A stretch of DNA of 58,394 bases, from positions 79,125-137,518 of the forward strand of contig JAJZCG010000001.1 in assembly GCA_021846225.1 (NCBI GenBank), in the 5' to 3' direction. Numbering within the stretch: the stretch's first letter is position 1; every line of letters starts with the position of its first letter. The notes beneath the pieces are model-generated. The model made no database searches and was not told the origin of the DNA. It saw nothing but the letters and a program-made list of their open reading frames with translations. Made by a program: the position numbers and the translations under genes. Source of the stretch: Pseudomonadota bacterium. Its GTDB lineage: Bacteria > Pseudomonadota > Alphaproteobacteria > Acetobacterales > Acetobacteraceae. Below are positions 1-11,928 of this stretch, in pieces.

Positions 1-675
1 TGGAATTACCCGTCCTGGCTGGTCAGCGCGGAATGGGCCGGTTATCTGCTTTTCCCGCTGTTGTGGTATATTGTCAGCTATCTTGATCATGTCGTCTCGA
101 TTGCATTCATTTTCTGCTGCCTCACCGCGCTGGGGCTGATTGATGTTGAATACCAGCACACACTTAACCTGAGCGCCGGTGCGGTGCTGCTGCGCTTCTT
201 GCCGGAGTTTCTGGCGGGCATTGCCGCGGCGCGAATCGTCCCGAGCTATGCCGATTTTCTGCCGACCCGGGCTTTGGCGGTTCTGGCTGCTGCGCTTATC
301 CTCATATTTTCCTCGCTCGGCTCCGATGCACTCACCGTTGCGGCGCTCTGGCTGCTGTTATTCAGCCTCACCATGCAGGCGGATGCCGAGCGCCCGCCGC
401 TGTTCGCTCATCCCGGCTGGTTGCGCTGGACTGGCCAGCTATCTTATGCGTTGTACATGAGCTTTGCCGTGGTTCAGCTGCTGCTGGCACTGCTCTTCAG
501 GCATCAGGGCTGGACCCCGTCCAGTCACGGCCTTCTCTTCGCCGCGGGCATGCTGGGGGGCACTTTTGCCGTTGCGGTTGTCTTGCATACCACAGTCGAG
601 CTTCCCTGCCGCCGCGCGGCTGGCCGCTGGCTCAATACCCCCGCCTCGCCTTTACAGCCAATCCGCTCTAAATAG
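1..675 (+). CDS. Acyltransferase-3 family membrane protein, C-terminal part (5' end outside window)
   Basis: Frame is open from base 1 ([20 protein letters not shown]..., resembling the acyltransferase 3 'WSLSVE' region); multiple hydrophobic segments. Confidence 0.7.
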   Translation, partial: WNYPSWLVSAEWAGYLLFPLLWYIVSYLDHVVSIAFIFCCLTALGLIDVEYQHTLNLSAGAVLLRFLPEFLAGIAAARIVPSYADFLPTRALAVLAAALILIFSSLGSDALTVAALWLLLFSLTMQADAERPPLFAHPGWLRWTGQLSYALYMSFAVVQLLLALLFRHQGWTPSSHGLLFAAGMLGGTFAVAVVLHTTVELPCRRAAGRWLNTPASPLQPIRSK

Positions 676-701
676 CCCTCGCTCACACCATAAGGCTCTT
701 C

Positions 702-1994
702 ATGCGTCTCTCTCAAAGCTTGATCCCCACACTGAAAGAAACTCCCGCCGACGCGCAGATCGCCTCGCACCGGCTCATGCTGCGTGCCGGTCTGGTCCGC
801 CAGATGGCTTCTGGCATTTACGCTTGGCTACCTGCCGGGCTGCGGGTGCTCAACAAAATCTCCGCGATCGTACGTGAGGAGCAGGCCGCCGCCGGTGCCC
901 AGGAACTGCTGATGCCGACCATCCAGAGCGCTGATCTCTGGCGCGAGAGCGGGCGATACGAAGCCTATGGGAAGGAAATGCTGCGCATTACCGACCGGCA
1001 TGAGCGCGACCTCCTCTACGGCCCGACCAATGAGGAAATGATCACCGCCATCATGCGCGAGAGCGTGAAAAGCTACCGCGAGCTGCCGCAAAATCTCTAC
1101 CATATTCAGTGGAAATTCCGCGACGAGGTTCGCCCCCGCTTTGGCGTGCTGCGCGGCCGTGAATTCCTGATGAAGGACGGCTACGGCTTCGACCTGGATT
1201 ACGCAGGGGCGCTGCTCACCTACAAAAAAATGATGCTGGCCTACATGCGCACTTTCCAGCGCATCGGCATCACCGCCATCCCTATGCGCGCCGACACCGG
1301 TCAGATCGGTGGTGATCTCTCGCACGAATTCCACATTCTCGCCCCCACCGGCGAAAGCGGCGTGTTCTACGATGCCGCGTTTGAGGCTGGCGACCCCTCG
1401 GCCGCGGCCAGCGTAGAAGCGTTCTATGAGCAGATGACCACCATCTACGCCGCGACGGATGAAAAACACGATCTTGCAGCCTGGGAGAAAATCCCCGCTG
1501 AGCGCAAGCGTGAGGGCAGGGGGATTGAGGTCGGCCAGATTTTCTACTTCGGTAAAAAATACTCCGAATCCATGAATTTCACCGTTACCGGCCAGGACGG
1601 CACCAAAATCTTCCCCGAGATGGGCAGCTACGGTATCGGCGTCTCGCGCCTCGCAGGCGCCATCATCGAGGCCCGTCACGATGAAGCCGGCATCATCTGG
1701 CCGGACGCCATCGCCCCCTTCCGCGCCGCCATCCTCAATCTGCGCCAGGGCGACGCCGCCACCGGTAAAATCTGCGACGATCTCCACGAGAAACTTGGGC
1801 AGGATTGCCTCTACGATGACCGTGAGGAACGCGCAGGCGCCAAATTCGCCGAGGCCGATCTCATGGGCCACCCCTGGCAGATCATCGTTGGCCCGCGCGG
1901 CGCCGCGAACGGTCAGGTCGAGCTCAAGCGCCGCGCCACCGGTGAGCGCTTCGAGCTATCGGTTGCCGATGCCTTGGTGAAAGTTCTGTCCTGA
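702..1994 (+). CDS. proS: Prolyl-tRNA synthetase
   Basis: 430 aa; class II aaRS motifs ([40 protein letters not shown]). Confidence 0.97.
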   Translation: MRLSQSLIPTLKETPADAQIASHRLMLRAGLVRQMASGIYAWLPAGLRVLNKISAIVREEQAAAGAQELLMPTIQSADLWRESGRYEAYGKEMLRITDRHERDLLYGPTNEEMITAIMRESVKSYRELPQNLYHIQWKFRDEVRPRFGVLRGREFLMKDGYGFDLDYAGALLTYKKMMLAYMRTFQRIGITAIPMRADTGQIGGDLSHEFHILAPTGESGVFYDAAFEAGDPSAAASVEAFYEQMTTIYAATDEKHDLAAWEKIPAERKREGRGIEVGQIFYFGKKYSESMNFTVTGQDGTKIFPEMGSYGIGVSRLAGAIIEARHDEAGIIWPDAIAPFRAAILNLRQGDAATGKICDDLHEKLGQDCLYDDREERAGAKFAEADLMGHPWQIIVGPRGAANGQVELKRRATGERFELSVADALVKVLS

Positions 1995-3244
1995 TGTTCA
2001 ACGCCTTCGAGCGAAAAGTCGCGGCCCGCTATCTGCGCGCGCGCCGTGGCGAGCGGTTCGTCTCCGTCATCGCGATTTTCTCGCTCGTGGGCATCGCCCT
2101 CGGGGTTGCCACGCTCATCATCGTCATGAGCGTGATGAACGGCTTTCGTCAGGAACTGCTCTCCCAGATCCTCGGCCTGAACGGTGATATCGGCGTCTAC
2201 AGCGCAGGCCCGCCGCTCACCGGATACGATGATATAACCGCCAAAATCCGCGCCATCCCGGGCGTCACCGCGGCTTTCCCCATCGTCCAGGGCGAGGTTT
2301 TGTTCTCCGGCCCGCGGGGTGGCACCGCAGGCGGCATCGCGCGCGGCATCACGCCCGAGGGCCTCGCGGCCCTGCCCACCGTTGCCAGCCACATCATCGC
2401 GGGCAGCCTCTCAGACCTCACGGGCGACGGCACAATCGCCATCGGCGGCGGGCTTGCCAACCAGTTTGGCATTACCGTTGGCCAGAGCATCACCCTCATC
2501 ATGCCGCAGGGTAAAGCCACCATCATCGGCACCATCCCCAGCATCCAGAGCTTCCGTGTCGCCGCCATCTTCCAGACCGGGATGCAGCAATACGATTCCA
2601 GCTTTGTCTTCCTGCCGCTGGGCGCCGCGCAAACCTTGTTCCAGCACCCCGGCGCCGCCACGCAAATTCAGGTCTTCGTGCGCGACCCGGACCACGACAG
2701 CGCAATCAAGCAGGCCATCGTCAACGCGCTGCCCAACTTGCCGCTCAATATCCAGGACTGGCGCCAAAACAACGATTCTTTCCTCGCCGCCGTTACTGTC
2801 GAGGGGAATGTGATGTTCCTCATCCTCACCCTCATCATCATTGTCGCCGCGTTCAACGTCATCTCCTCGCTCATCATGATGGTGAAGGATAAAGCCCGCG
2901 ACATCGCCATCCTGCGCACCATGGGCGCAACATCGGGCGCCATATTGCGCATCTTCCTGATGTGCGGCGCTTCGGTCGGCATTCTCGGCACCCTCATCGG
3001 CTTTGGCATCGGCGTGGTTTTTTGCGCCTATATCGAGCAGATCAAGGAGTTCGTCTCCAAAATCACCGGCACGCCGCTGTTTGATCCCACAGTCTATTAC
3101 CTGGAATCCCTGCCCGCGAAGCTGGACTGGCACCAGGTCACGGAAGTTATCCTGATGTCTTTTGCGCTATCAATTCTCGCCACCATCTACCCAAGCTGGC
3201 GCGCCGCGCGGATCGACCCGATCGAGGCGCTGCGCAGTGAGTGA
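1994..3244 (+). CDS. lolC: Lipoprotein-releasing ABC transporter permease, LolC/LolE family
   Basis: 416 aa; [47 protein letters not shown]; followed by lolD. Confidence 0.93.
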   Translation: MFNAFERKVAARYLRARRGERFVSVIAIFSLVGIALGVATLIIVMSVMNGFRQELLSQILGLNGDIGVYSAGPPLTGYDDITAKIRAIPGVTAAFPIVQGEVLFSGPRGGTAGGIARGITPEGLAALPTVASHIIAGSLSDLTGDGTIAIGGGLANQFGITVGQSITLIMPQGKATIIGTIPSIQSFRVAAIFQTGMQQYDSSFVFLPLGAAQTLFQHPGAATQIQVFVRDPDHDSAIKQAIVNALPNLPLNIQDWRQNNDSFLAAVTVEGNVMFLILTLIIIVAAFNVISSLIMMVKDKARDIAILRTMGATSGAILRIFLMCGASVGILGTLIGFGIGVVFCAYIEQIKEFVSKITGTPLFDPTVYYLESLPAKLDWHQVTEVILMSFALSILATIYPSWRAARIDPIEALRSE

Positions 3245-3911
3245 TTTTCTGCTCCACCTCCAGGCTATCGGCCGCACCTACAAAACGGGTTCTGAATCGC
3301 TCACCGTGCTCGATGGCGCCGAGCTGTTCCTCAATCGCGGTGAAATCGTCGCGCTCGTGGCGCCTTCCGGCTCGGGTAAATCTACCCTGCTGCATCTGGC
3401 CGGGCTATTGGAGAAGCCGGATGGCGGCGCGGTGATCATAGGCGGCCAGGATTGCGGCAAACTCTCCGACGACGCGCGGACGAATATCCGCCTGCGCACC
3501 ATTGGCATCGTCTATCAGTTTCATCATCTGCTGGCGGAATTCACCGCGCTGGAAAACATTTCCCTGCCGCAGATGATTGCGGGAAAAACGCAGGCGCAAG
3601 CTGACCTGCGCTCCATGGAGCTGCTGGGAAAATTCGGCCTTACCGCGCGCGCCCAGCATCTGCCGGGCAAGCTCTCGGGCGGTGAACAGCAGCGCGTCGC
3701 CATTGCCCGCGCCCTGGCCAACAACCCCTCGCTCCTGCTCGCGGACGAGCCCACAGGCAACCTTGATGTCCACACCGCCAACATTGTGTTCGAGGAATTG
3801 CTGCACATCGTCCGTTCGGAAAATGTCGCCGCCCTGATCGCGACCCATAACCCGGATCTGGCCCAGCGCATGGACCGCCAGCTAACCCTGCGCGAAGGAA
3901 AACTCGTTTAA
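3237..3911 (+). CDS. lolD: Lipoprotein-releasing ABC transporter ATP-binding protein
   Basis: Walker A (PSGSGKST), [15 protein letters not shown] signature, [14 protein letters not shown] start at 3237 overlaps the lolC stop. Confidence 0.93.
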   Translation: MSDFLLHLQAIGRTYKTGSESLTVLDGAELFLNRGEIVALVAPSGSGKSTLLHLAGLLEKPDGGAVIIGGQDCGKLSDDARTNIRLRTIGIVYQFHHLLAEFTALENISLPQMIAGKTQAQADLRSMELLGKFGLTARAQHLPGKLSGGEQQRVAIARALANNPSLLLADEPTGNLDVHTANIVFEELLHIVRSENVAALIATHNPDLAQRMDRQLTLREGKLV

Positions 3912-4858
3912 GCCAGCGTCCGGCAGCGCTCCAGCGCTGCGATCAGCGCCGTCCGCACCCCCGGCTCCAGGGCTGAATGCCCTGCATCGGGCACCATGGT
4001 CAGCCGGGCGCGGGGCCATGCCGCCGTCAGTTCAAATGCCGACTGCGCCGGGCAGATCATATCATAGCGCCCCTGCACGATCTCGCCGGGAATCTCCCGC
4101 AGTTTATCCATATGGCCGAGCAGTCCGCCCTCGGGCAGGAACAGATCATTAACGAAATAATGCGCCTCGATGCGCGCCAGCCCAAGCGCTGAACGGTCCT
4201 GCGCGAAGGCTGAGACAGCCTCAAAACTGGGCAGCAGCGTCGAGCATGATCCCTCATAAACGCTCCAGCTCCGCGCTGCCGGTCCATGAACCCGCGGGTC
4301 GGGATCGCTCAGCCGCCGTAAATAGCTGGCGAGCAAATCCGCCCGTTCGTTTTCAGGAAGAAATCCTGAAAACGCCGCATGCGCCTCGGGAAACACGCGC
4401 GCCAAGCCATGCAGAAACCATTCCACCTCAGCCGCCCGGCCAAGAAAAATGCCGCGCAGGACCGCGCCGGTCACCGCCTCGGGGTGCGCCTGCGCGTAAG
4501 CCAGCGCCAGCGTCGAGCCCCAGGAGCCGCCAAACAGCAGCCAGCGCTCCACGCCCAAAAACTCTCGCAATAGTTCGATGTCTTCCACCAGATGCGGCGT
4601 GGTGTTCGCCGCCAGGCTGCCCAGCGGCGTTGAGCGCCCGGCCCCGCGCTGGTCGAAAATAATCGCCCGCCACACGTTCGGATCAAAAAACCGCCGGTGC
4701 ACCGTTCCCGCGCCCGCGCCCGGCCCGCCGTGCAGAAACAGCACCGGTTTGCCGAGCGGATTGCCGACCTGCTCCCAATACATCACATGCCCGCCGGAGA
4801 GGGGAAGATACCCGCTCTGGTAGGGCGCTATCTCCGGGAACAGATCACCGCGCGGCAT
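3908..4858 (-). CDS. pip: Prolyl iminopeptidase (alpha/beta hydrolase)
   Basis: [46 protein letters not shown]; start trimmed to [18 protein letters not shown] at 4858. Confidence 0.92.
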   Translation of the reverse strand: MPRGDLFPEIAPYQSGYLPLSGGHVMYWEQVGNPLGKPVLFLHGGPGAGAGTVHRRFFDPNVWRAIIFDQRGAGRSTPLGSLAANTTPHLVEDIELLREFLGVERWLLFGGSWGSTLALAYAQAHPEAVTGAVLRGIFLGRAAEVEWFLHGLARVFPEAHAAFSGFLPENERADLLASYLRRLSDPDPRVHGPAARSWSVYEGSCSTLLPSFEAVSAFAQDRSALGLARIEAHYFVNDLFLPEGGLLGHMDKLREIPGEIVQGRYDMICPAQSAFELTAAWPRARLTMVPDAGHSALEPGVRTALIAALERCRTLA

Positions 4859-4865
4859 ATTGGGC

Positions 4866-6011
4866 TTAAACCAGGGCGGCGCGCAGCACAGCCGCCACCC
4901 GGGCGGCCTGCGAGTCGGACAAATCCGGGTGGATCGGCAGCGCCAGAATCCGGCGCCCCAGCCCCTCGGCCACCGGCAGCGGCGCGCCATCGTGGCAGGA
5001 CGCATAGGCCGGCTGCTGGTGCAGCGCGCGCGGGTAATACACCGCATGCCCGATCCCCGCCGCCTGCAGCGCGGCCTTGGCCTTTTCACGCTCCGCCTCG
5101 TCGCGCAGCAACACTGAATAAACCGCCCAGGCGCTCACGCTCTGCGCCACCCGCGATGGAACCTTCAGCACATCGGCCAGCGCCTTGTCATAAATCCCGG
5201 CGATTTCCTCGCGCCGCGCGATCTCGTCCTCGAACACCTCCAGCTTGGCCAGCAACACCGCCGCCTGCATCGTATCCAGCCGTCCGTTCATGCCGATGCG
5301 CATCACCTCATAGCGCGTGGTGCCCTCGCCATGCGTGCGCAGCGAGCGGAACAGCGCCGCACGTTCGGCCGACTCCGTAAATAGCGCGCCGCCATCGCCA
5401 TAGGCGCCGAGCGGCTTGGAGGGGAAAAAGCTGGTCGCCGTGGCATCCGCCGCCCGGCCCAGCCGCTCGCCTTTCAGCGCCGCGCCAAAGCTCTGCGCGC
5501 AATCATCGAGCGTATACAGCCCTTCGCGCGCGGCGATGGCGCGGATTCCCTCCCAATCCGCCGGCTGTCCGAACAGATCCACGCCGACCACGGCGCGCGG
5601 CCTTAACACGCCGCCACGCTTCACATCCGCGATCCGCGCCTCCAGCCCCGCCAGATCAATCTGGAACGTATGCGGATCGACATCCACGAACACCGGCGTG
5701 GCGCCCAGCAGCAGCGGCACCTCGGCGGTGGCGGTGTAGGTGAAGGCGGGCAGAAACACCGCGTCTCCTCGCCCGATTCCCTCGGCCATCATCGCAATCT
5801 GTAACGCATCGGTGCCCGAGCTCACCGTCACGCAATGCGCCGCGCCGCAAAACGCCGCCAGCCGGGCCTCCAGCTCACCTACCTCCGGGCCGAGAATATA
5901 TTGCCCATGTGCCAGCACCGCATCCAGCCTGGCGCGCAGGCCGGGGCCAATGCGCGCCTGCTGCGCTTTCAGGTCAAGAAACGCGACAGGGGAGAGATTT
6001 TCTGTGTTCAT
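4866..6011 (-). CDS. DegT/DnrJ/EryC1/StrS family PLP-dependent aminotransferase
   Basis: 381 aa; FLDLKAQQARI, SGTDALQIAMMAEGIGRGDAVFLPAFTYTATAEV, DDCAQSFGA. Confidence 0.92.
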   Translation of the reverse strand: MNTENLSPVAFLDLKAQQARIGPGLRARLDAVLAHGQYILGPEVGELEARLAAFCGAAHCVTVSSGTDALQIAMMAEGIGRGDAVFLPAFTYTATAEVPLLLGATPVFVDVDPHTFQIDLAGLEARIADVKRGGVLRPRAVVGVDLFGQPADWEGIRAIAAREGLYTLDDCAQSFGAALKGERLGRAADATATSFFPSKPLGAYGDGGALFTESAERAALFRSLRTHGEGTTRYEVMRIGMNGRLDTMQAAVLLAKLEVFEDEIARREEIAGIYDKALADVLKVPSRVAQSVSAWAVYSVLLRDEAEREKAKAALQAAGIGHAVYYPRALHQQPAYASCHDGAPLPVAEGLGRRILALPIHPDLSDSQAARVAAVLRAALV

Positions 6012-6021
6012 AATACCAATC

Positions 6022-7917
6022 CTAGCTCGCCGGACTCAAAACGGCGAGACCTCCCGCCGGGACAAATTCCGGCACCATCCGCGCCAGTGCCGCCAGAGCC
6101 CCGGCTTCGTCAGCCGCCACGCAAGCGGCTTCAATATCGCGTATCGCGGCGGCCACGAGCCGCATATCGCTCACGCGCGGGCTTGCCATCAGCAACCCCT
6201 CGTGGCCGGTGGGCTCAGCCTGTTCACCGCCATGGAACAGCTCCTCGAATAATTTCTCACCCGGCCGCAGCCCGGTGTAGCGGATCGCCACATCCACATC
6301 CGGCCGCAGCCCGGCAAGGCGGATCATTTGCCGGGCCAGATCCGCGATTTTCACAGGCGCCCCCATATCCAGCACAAAAATCCCGCCATCGGGGATCGCC
6401 GTCTCGCCACGGCCCACCACCGAGGCTTGAAGCACAAGCCCAACGGCTTCGCGTACGGTCATGAAGTAGCGCTGCATTTCGGGGTGGGTTACCGTCAGCG
6501 GTCCGCCCTGGGCGAGCTGCCGGCGGAACAGCGGCACCACCGAGCCGGTGGAGCCCAGCACATTGCCAAACCGCACGGTCACGCAGCGCATTCCCTGGCC
6601 GCCGCCGCGCCGCGCCTGCACGTTCAAACCTTGGCAATACATTTCCGCCAGCCGCTTGCTGGCCCCCATCACCGAGCTGGGGTTCACCGCTTTATCGGTG
6701 GAGATCAGCACCATCAGCGCCGCCCCGCTGGCGGCGGCGGCATCAGCCACCGCGCGCGTGCCGAGCACATTGGTCTGCACCCCCTCCAGCGGGTTTGCTT
6801 CCACGATCGGCACATGCTTCAGCGCGGCGGCGTGGAACACCAGCTCGGGGCGGAATTTCTGGCACAAGGCCATCATCCGCGCCGCATCGCGCACATCGCC
6901 GATAACCGCGCGCCGCGGCACCTCCGGGGCCAGCTCCGCCAGTTCCAGATCAATCTGCCAAAGCGCATACTCGCCATTGTCCAGCAGCAGAATTTCGCCC
7001 GGCGCAAACCCCGCGACCTGGCGCGCGAGTTCCGCGCCGATGCTGCCCCCTGCACCTGTCACCAGCACGCGCCGGCCCGTGATTAGCCGCGCCATCCCCG
7101 AACGGTCAGGCTGCACCTGCTGGCGGTTCAGCAGATCCTCGATCGCGATCGGCTGTAATTCCAGTTTGTGTTCCGCCGGGGCCAGCCGGGTCAGGCTGGG
7201 GGCGCGCAATACCCTGATGCCGCTGCGCGCCGCAACCGCCAGCAGGCTTGTCAGCCTGTCACCCATCAAGCCGCCTGCGGTGATAATCAGCAGATCAGGT
7301 TTTTGTTCCAGCCTGGCCAGCGCTGCCTCTGCCGTCTCCACGGTGCCGAAAACATCCAGCCCGTGCAGCCGCTGCCCCATGTGTTTGGCTGAGAGGGCCA
7401 ACACCCCGGCCACCCGGTAGGGAGAAGCGGCCGCCTGATGATGCGCCGCCAAAAACAGCTCCGCGCTTGCGGCATCGCCCACCAGAACAGCCCTCTGCGC
7501 CGCGATCCGGCGGTCAGAACTGCGGATGCGCGCCAGGCGGTACAGAAATTTCGGCGAAATCAGAAACACCACCAGAGACAAAGCCAGAATCACCGGAAAT
7601 GCCGGTGAGGGCAGGGGGATGCCCGAGCCGATGAGCAGCAGCACCAGCATCACCGCCGTAACCACTCCGGCAGCGCCGATCACGGCCAGATCTCTGAAGG
7701 AGATAAACCGCCAATGCAGCCGGGGGAGGCCAAGCGGCGCCCCGATCAGCCAGATCGCCACGGCGCCGCCCAGAGGCAACACAGGCGGCTGCGGTATGGG
7801 GGCAGCGGGGGCGGCCAGCCAGAAGCTTAACCCTACCGCCAGCGCCGCGAAGGCACCGTCCAGCAGTATGTTCACCGCCATACGGGCTTGCAGTCGCGAA
7901 AGGTTGAGCTCACTCAT
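6022..7917 (-). CDS. CapD/WbpM/PglF-like nucleoside-diphosphate-sugar 4,6-dehydratase with N-terminal membrane region
   Basis: 631 aa; VTGAGGSIGAELARQ, AALKHVPIVEANPLEGVQTNVLGT, STDKAVNPSSVMGASKRLAE. Confidence 0.92.
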   Translation of the reverse strand: MSELNLSRLQARMAVNILLDGAFAALAVGLSFWLAAPAAPIPQPPVLPLGGAVAIWLIGAPLGLPRLHWRFISFRDLAVIGAAGVVTAVMLVLLLIGSGIPLPSPAFPVILALSLVVFLISPKFLYRLARIRSSDRRIAAQRAVLVGDAASAELFLAAHHQAAASPYRVAGVLALSAKHMGQRLHGLDVFGTVETAEAALARLEQKPDLLIITAGGLMGDRLTSLLAVAARSGIRVLRAPSLTRLAPAEHKLELQPIAIEDLLNRQQVQPDRSGMARLITGRRVLVTGAGGSIGAELARQVAGFAPGEILLLDNGEYALWQIDLELAELAPEVPRRAVIGDVRDAARMMALCQKFRPELVFHAAALKHVPIVEANPLEGVQTNVLGTRAVADAAAASGAALMVLISTDKAVNPSSVMGASKRLAEMYCQGLNVQARRGGGQGMRCVTVRFGNVLGSTGSVVPLFRRQLAQGGPLTVTHPEMQRYFMTVREAVGLVLQASVVGRGETAIPDGGIFVLDMGAPVKIADLARQMIRLAGLRPDVDVAIRYTGLRPGEKLFEELFHGGEQAEPTGHEGLLMASPRVSDMRLVAAAIRDIEAACVAADEAGALAALARMVPEFVPAGGLAVLSPAS

Positions 7918-8007
7918 GGTTGCAGCCTTATATCCGGGGAAGCCGCGGCTTATCCATAAGCGCGATCAGCCGCCCCGGCTTAAAACATGCCGGGTGGGCG
8001 GCGGGCG

Positions 8008-8469
8008 CTAGCCGAGCCAGAAAGTCCCTTCAACCTCAACCGCCGCGTCCAGCGGCAGCGACGCCACGCCGACGGTGGAGCGCGCATGGCGCCCCAGATC
8101 GCCAAAAGCGGCCACCGCCAAATCGGACGCACCGTTCATCACAACGGCATGTTGCGAGAACTCCGGCGCCGCGGCGATGAAACCACCAAGCCGGATCACC
8201 TTGGTGATGCTGGCCAGGCCGCCAGGAAGCGCCGCTTCCAGCTGCGCCAGCACATTGATCAGGCAAAGCCGCGCCGCGTGCTGCCCCTCTTCGATCGAGA
8301 CATTCAGCCCGAGTTTCCCCGTCACCGCCACCTTGCCGTCAATGGCGGGCAACTGCCCGCTCACGGTTACCAAATTGCCGGCAATGCTCACCGGCACATA
8401 GGTCGCCACCGGGGGCATCGGCCGGGGCAGGGTGATTCCAAGTTCGGCCAGCCGTTCGATCACATTCAT
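8008..8469 (-). CDS. RidA family protein
   Basis: 153 aa; [19 protein letters not shown]...[36 protein letters not shown]. Confidence 0.85.
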   Translation of the reverse strand: MNVIERLAELGITLPRPMPPVATYVPVSIAGNLVTVSGQLPAIDGKVAVTGKLGLNVSIEEGQHAARLCLINVLAQLEAALPGGLASITKVIRLGGFIAAAPEFSQHAVVMNGASDLAVAAFGDLGRHARSTVGVASLPLDAAVEVEGTFWLG

Positions 8470-9992
8470 GCGTTGCTCACCAGTTTCAGGTTTTTGCGCC
8501 GTTCGCGCGGGGCAGGGGCGGGAAGATCAAGCGGCAGCAGCGGCGCGCGGTCGGCCGCGCCATCGCCCACGGTATCGCTGGCTTCGGGCACCGCCGGGGC
8601 CAGATTCGTCTGCCCCAGATAGTTTACCGCGAGATTGCGGAACACATAATCGATCATCGAGGTCGCCTGCGGCACCGCTGGATCGCCCTCCACCGTCCCG
8701 GCGGGGCCAAAGCGCGTGAAGGTGAACGCCTCGACGTAATCCTCCAGGTTGACCCCGTGTTGCAGCCCCAGGCTCACCGCGATCGCAAAGGCGTCCATCA
8801 GGCCGCGGAAGGCTGAGCCCTCCTTATGCAGCGCGATGAAAATTTCGCCCAACCGGCCATTGCCGTATTCGCCGGTGGAGATGAATAATTTATGCCCGCC
8901 GACGCTGGCTTTTTGCGTGTAGCCGCTGCGGCGCGCGGGCAATGCCTCGCGGTTGGACTGCCGGCGCGCGGGCATGGGCGCCGCCGGACGCGCGGGCATC
9001 CGCGCCACCAGAGGCTCCAGCGCATCATGCATCGCGGCATGCGCCGCCGGGCGCACGGGAGGGAGCAAGGCTTCACCGCTCAACATCCTGGCCAGAGCCG
9101 CCTCGGCGTTCAGGCCCAGCGCCGCCAGCCGCGCGTTAACCCAAAGGCTCAGCCGCCCCTCATCGTCCACCGGTGAGAGCGCCGGGGCGAAATTACGCGC
9201 CTCAGCCCCCAGCAGGGCCTCAATTTCCGGTGTCGCGGAAAAGCCGAGCAATGCCTCGTGGCGGCGTGAGCCCGCTGCCAGAGCCTCCCGCTGCGCCGCC
9301 TCGGTGGCTTCCTTCAGCCCCGGCACCATGCAATCGGCCGGCAAAGCGGCGGCTGTCACCGGATAGCCCGGCGCCGTGCCGCGTGCCAGCAGCCTGGCCG
9401 AGGCGATGTCAGCTTGCGCCCCCATGAACGCCGTAAGCGTGAAAGCCGTATCCCGCGCCGGTGTGGAGTCATAATCCACGCCGAGTCTCGCCAGGAACAG
9501 GTTGAGGTCCGTGAAGCCGATACTGAGCCGGTGCGCCGAGGGTGCGCTCAGCGTCAGCGCCGTTACCGCGCACTGCACCATCGTCCCCAGCCGGGCAATG
9601 TCAAAAACCCCAGCTTCATCGACAAACGCATTCAGGTTGAACACAAAGCCCGGCTGCCCGGATGCTTTGTTCTGCCAGACATCGGCGCTCGGGCTGCCCA
9701 GCCGCGCGGCCAGCAGCTCATGCAGCTGTGCGCCCAGCTCCGGCGCAATTGCGGTGGTTTGCGCCCGGGCTGCGATTGGCGCAATCCAGGCCTGCGCCGC
9801 GAGCGCAATATCCAGCGCGCCTCGCTCCGGCAGTATCCCTGCGAGCGCATTGGCCGCTCCGGCGCCCCAGGCGGCGGGGATTTTAACATCAACCGCCACA
9901 GAATCCGGGTCCGCGCGTCCGGCGAACACCGCCTGTTTTATACCATGCCAGGATTTGTCAGTTCTGGATTTGTCGGTTCTATAAGTGCCCAT
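8466..9992 (-). CDS. TSCPD-domain protein resembling a degenerate class II ribonucleotide reductase
   Basis: 508 aa; C-terminal [61 protein letters not shown] matches the NrdJ C-terminal region; middle has an RNR-like [21 protein letters not shown] segment. Confidence 0.75.
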   Translation of the reverse strand: MGTYRTDKSRTDKSWHGIKQAVFAGRADPDSVAVDVKIPAAWGAGAANALAGILPERGALDIALAAQAWIAPIAARAQTTAIAPELGAQLHELLAARLGSPSADVWQNKASGQPGFVFNLNAFVDEAGVFDIARLGTMVQCAVTALTLSAPSAHRLSIGFTDLNLFLARLGVDYDSTPARDTAFTLTAFMGAQADIASARLLARGTAPGYPVTAAALPADCMVPGLKEATEAAQREALAAGSRRHEALLGFSATPEIEALLGAEARNFAPALSPVDDEGRLSLWVNARLAALGLNAEAALARMLSGEALLPPVRPAAHAAMHDALEPLVARMPARPAAPMPARRQSNREALPARRSGYTQKASVGGHKLFISTGEYGNGRLGEIFIALHKEGSAFRGLMDAFAIAVSLGLQHGVNLEDYVEAFTFTRFGPAGTVEGDPAVPQATSMIDYVFRNLAVNYLGQTNLAPAVPEASDTVGDGAADRAPLLPLDLPAPAPRERRKNLKLVSNA

Positions 9993-10131
9993 GCCCTCAT
10001 CCTATGCCGGCCGGTGCGCCAGTTAAAGTGCATATAGTGGCAAATTTTGTTCCAAACCACAAAATACTGTGGATAGTCTGCGCGCAACTTGAAGATGGAC
10101 CACAGCGCCCGCTTCACTTATATCAGGCGGC

Positions 10132-10560
10132 ATGAGCACTTCCCAATCCGCATCCGCTGCCAAAGTCTCAATCAGCCAGCTCGGCGGTCTGCGCCGGCTA
10201 ATCTTCAGCCCGGGCCTGGTGCTCTACACGCTTCGCCACGGCCGCCTCGCCGGGCGCGACGAGCAGGGCAATTTGTATTTTGAGCGTCCGGCTCACGGCA
10301 TTGCCCGCAAGGGCCGCCGCTGGGTGGTTTATGCCGGCGCCGCTGATCCTTCCGCCGTCGCCCCGCGCTGGCACGCCTGGCTGCATCGCCTCACGGACCA
10401 GCCGCTGCCCGAGACCAGCGGCAAGCCCTGGGTCAAACCGCACCAGCCCAACCTCACGGGCACGGCGGCAAGCTACCGCCCTGCCGGACATGATTATAAG
10501 GGTGGCAAGCGCGCCGCCGCCTCAGCCGATTACGAATCCTGGACGCCGGGGCAGGGATGA
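10132..10560 (+). CDS. NDUFA12-family complex I accessory subunit
   Basis: 142 aa; RHGRLAGRDEQGNLYFERP...RRWVVYAGAADPSAVAPRWHAWLHRLTDQPL. Confidence 0.88.
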   Translation: MSTSQSASAAKVSISQLGGLRRLIFSPGLVLYTLRHGRLAGRDEQGNLYFERPAHGIARKGRRWVVYAGAADPSAVAPRWHAWLHRLTDQPLPETSGKPWVKPHQPNLTGTAASYRPAGHDYKGGKRAAASADYESWTPGQG

Positions 10561-11090
10561 TGGCCCGCAGACTTCCGGAGCTTTTTACCGGCTTTGCGGT
10601 TATCATTGTTGCGGCGGTGTTCCTGGTTTACGCGCTCACCGAATCGGGCACCGTCACCACGAGCGGCTACCCGCTGCAGGCGCAATTCTCAAGCGTCGGC
10701 GGCCTCACCGTTGGCGCCGATGTTAAAATCGGCGGTGTTGTCATCGGCCATGTCGCCGATGAACGGCTGGACCCCAACACCTACGCCGCCATCGTCCGGT
10801 TGGTGATTGATAACGGCATCAAGGTGCCTGAGGACAGCAGCGCCAGCATCTCCTCCGATGGTCTGCTGGGCGGCAATTATGTGTCCGTTTCGCCGGGTGG
10901 TTCAAACACCATGCTCGCCTCCGGTCAGTCTTTTTCCGTGACCCAGTCGGCGATCAATATCGAGGATCTGCTCGGCAAGTTCATATTCTCCATGGGCGGC
11001 ACGCCGGGCAAGCCATCCGCTCCCGCCCAGGGCAGCGGCGCGGGCGCGCCGGCTAACCCCGCGGCGCTTTCTCCGGCAGCGGCAAAATAA
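10557..11090 (+). CDS. mlaD: MlaD-family outer membrane lipid asymmetry protein (MCE domain)
   Basis: 177 aa; LQAQFSSVGGLTVGADVKIGGVVIGHV; SISSDGLLGGNYVSVSPGG. Confidence 0.9.
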   Translation: MMARRLPELFTGFAVIIVAAVFLVYALTESGTVTTSGYPLQAQFSSVGGLTVGADVKIGGVVIGHVADERLDPNTYAAIVRLVIDNGIKVPEDSSASISSDGLLGGNYVSVSPGGSNTMLASGQSFSVTQSAINIEDLLGKFIFSMGGTPGKPSAPAQGSGAGAPANPAALSPAAAK

Positions 11091-11656
11091 TGCGGCTTCG
11101 CACCGCCACGGCTGTTCTCGCCTTGCTGGCAGGCGGCGCCGCCTGGGGGCAGACGGGTGGCGCCGTGGCTGTCCCGCCGCCGCCGCCGATTGTTTCAGCC
11201 CCTCTTCCTGCGCCGGCTTCTGCCGCCGCGCCTGCGCCGGTTACGCCTCCTCCCGGCCTCGTGCAGGCGCAACCCCCTGTTTCGCCAGGGTCCCAGGCGC
11301 CGGCCTCCGGCTCCTCAGACACCAATATGCCTGACACAGCCCCCGTTATTTCCAGCGGCTGGACGCCCGGCAAAACAGCGCTGCTTGGTGTGCTCGACAA
11401 GGTTGACGGCAGCACGGCCCGGGTCTCCATCCCGGTTGGCGGGCAGGCGAATGTCGGGGATCTTCAGGTCTCCGTGCAGTCCTGCCTCATTCGCCCCGCC
11501 GGGCAATTGCCGGATGCAGCCATATTCCTGACGGTTGAGCCTTTGGCCAATATATCCGGGCCGCCGTTGTTCCGCGGCTGGATGGTCCGTTCCACGCCCG
11601 GCGCAACCGTCGTTGGCGACGCAGGGGAAACCTTTCGCGTCATTGGATGCTCATAG
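11090..11656 (+). CDS. DUF2155-domain protein, secreted
   Basis: Signal peptide, Pro/Ala-rich linker, then LGVLDKVDGSTARVSIPVGGQANVGDLQVSVQSCL; overlaps the mlaD stop. Confidence 0.75.
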   Translation: MRLRTATAVLALLAGGAAWGQTGGAVAVPPPPPIVSAPLPAPASAAAPAPVTPPPGLVQAQPPVSPGSQAPASGSSDTNMPDTAPVISSGWTPGKTALLGVLDKVDGSTARVSIPVGGQANVGDLQVSVQSCLIRPAGQLPDAAIFLTVEPLANISGPPLFRGWMVRSTPGATVVGDAGETFRVIGCS

Positions 11657-11928
11657 CATCCCGGTTCTAAACTTCGCGGCATCCAAACATCTTTTTTGAC
11701 GGCGCTGGATTTTTATAGGGTACGCTTGGCGCTTCCTTGCGCGGCAAGATGCAGCGGCGCTCACCGGTAGAGCAGCCCGATTACCATTTGTTTATTTTCG
11801 CGCTACAAAATTGTGCTAAAAATACAACATAGTCAGAATGTTAAGGATTGAAGCGAATTCGCTCTGTTGAATCATCCGGGGCACGCCTAAATGAGCGAGG
11901 TTCGTTTTGTAATTTTTGGAGTTTAGCC

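Noticed and set aside
828-1871. Long antisense ORFs opposite proS and many other genes
   Set aside because: High-GC artefacts; composition (His/Arg/Gly-rich) and full overlap with well-recognised genes on the other strand.
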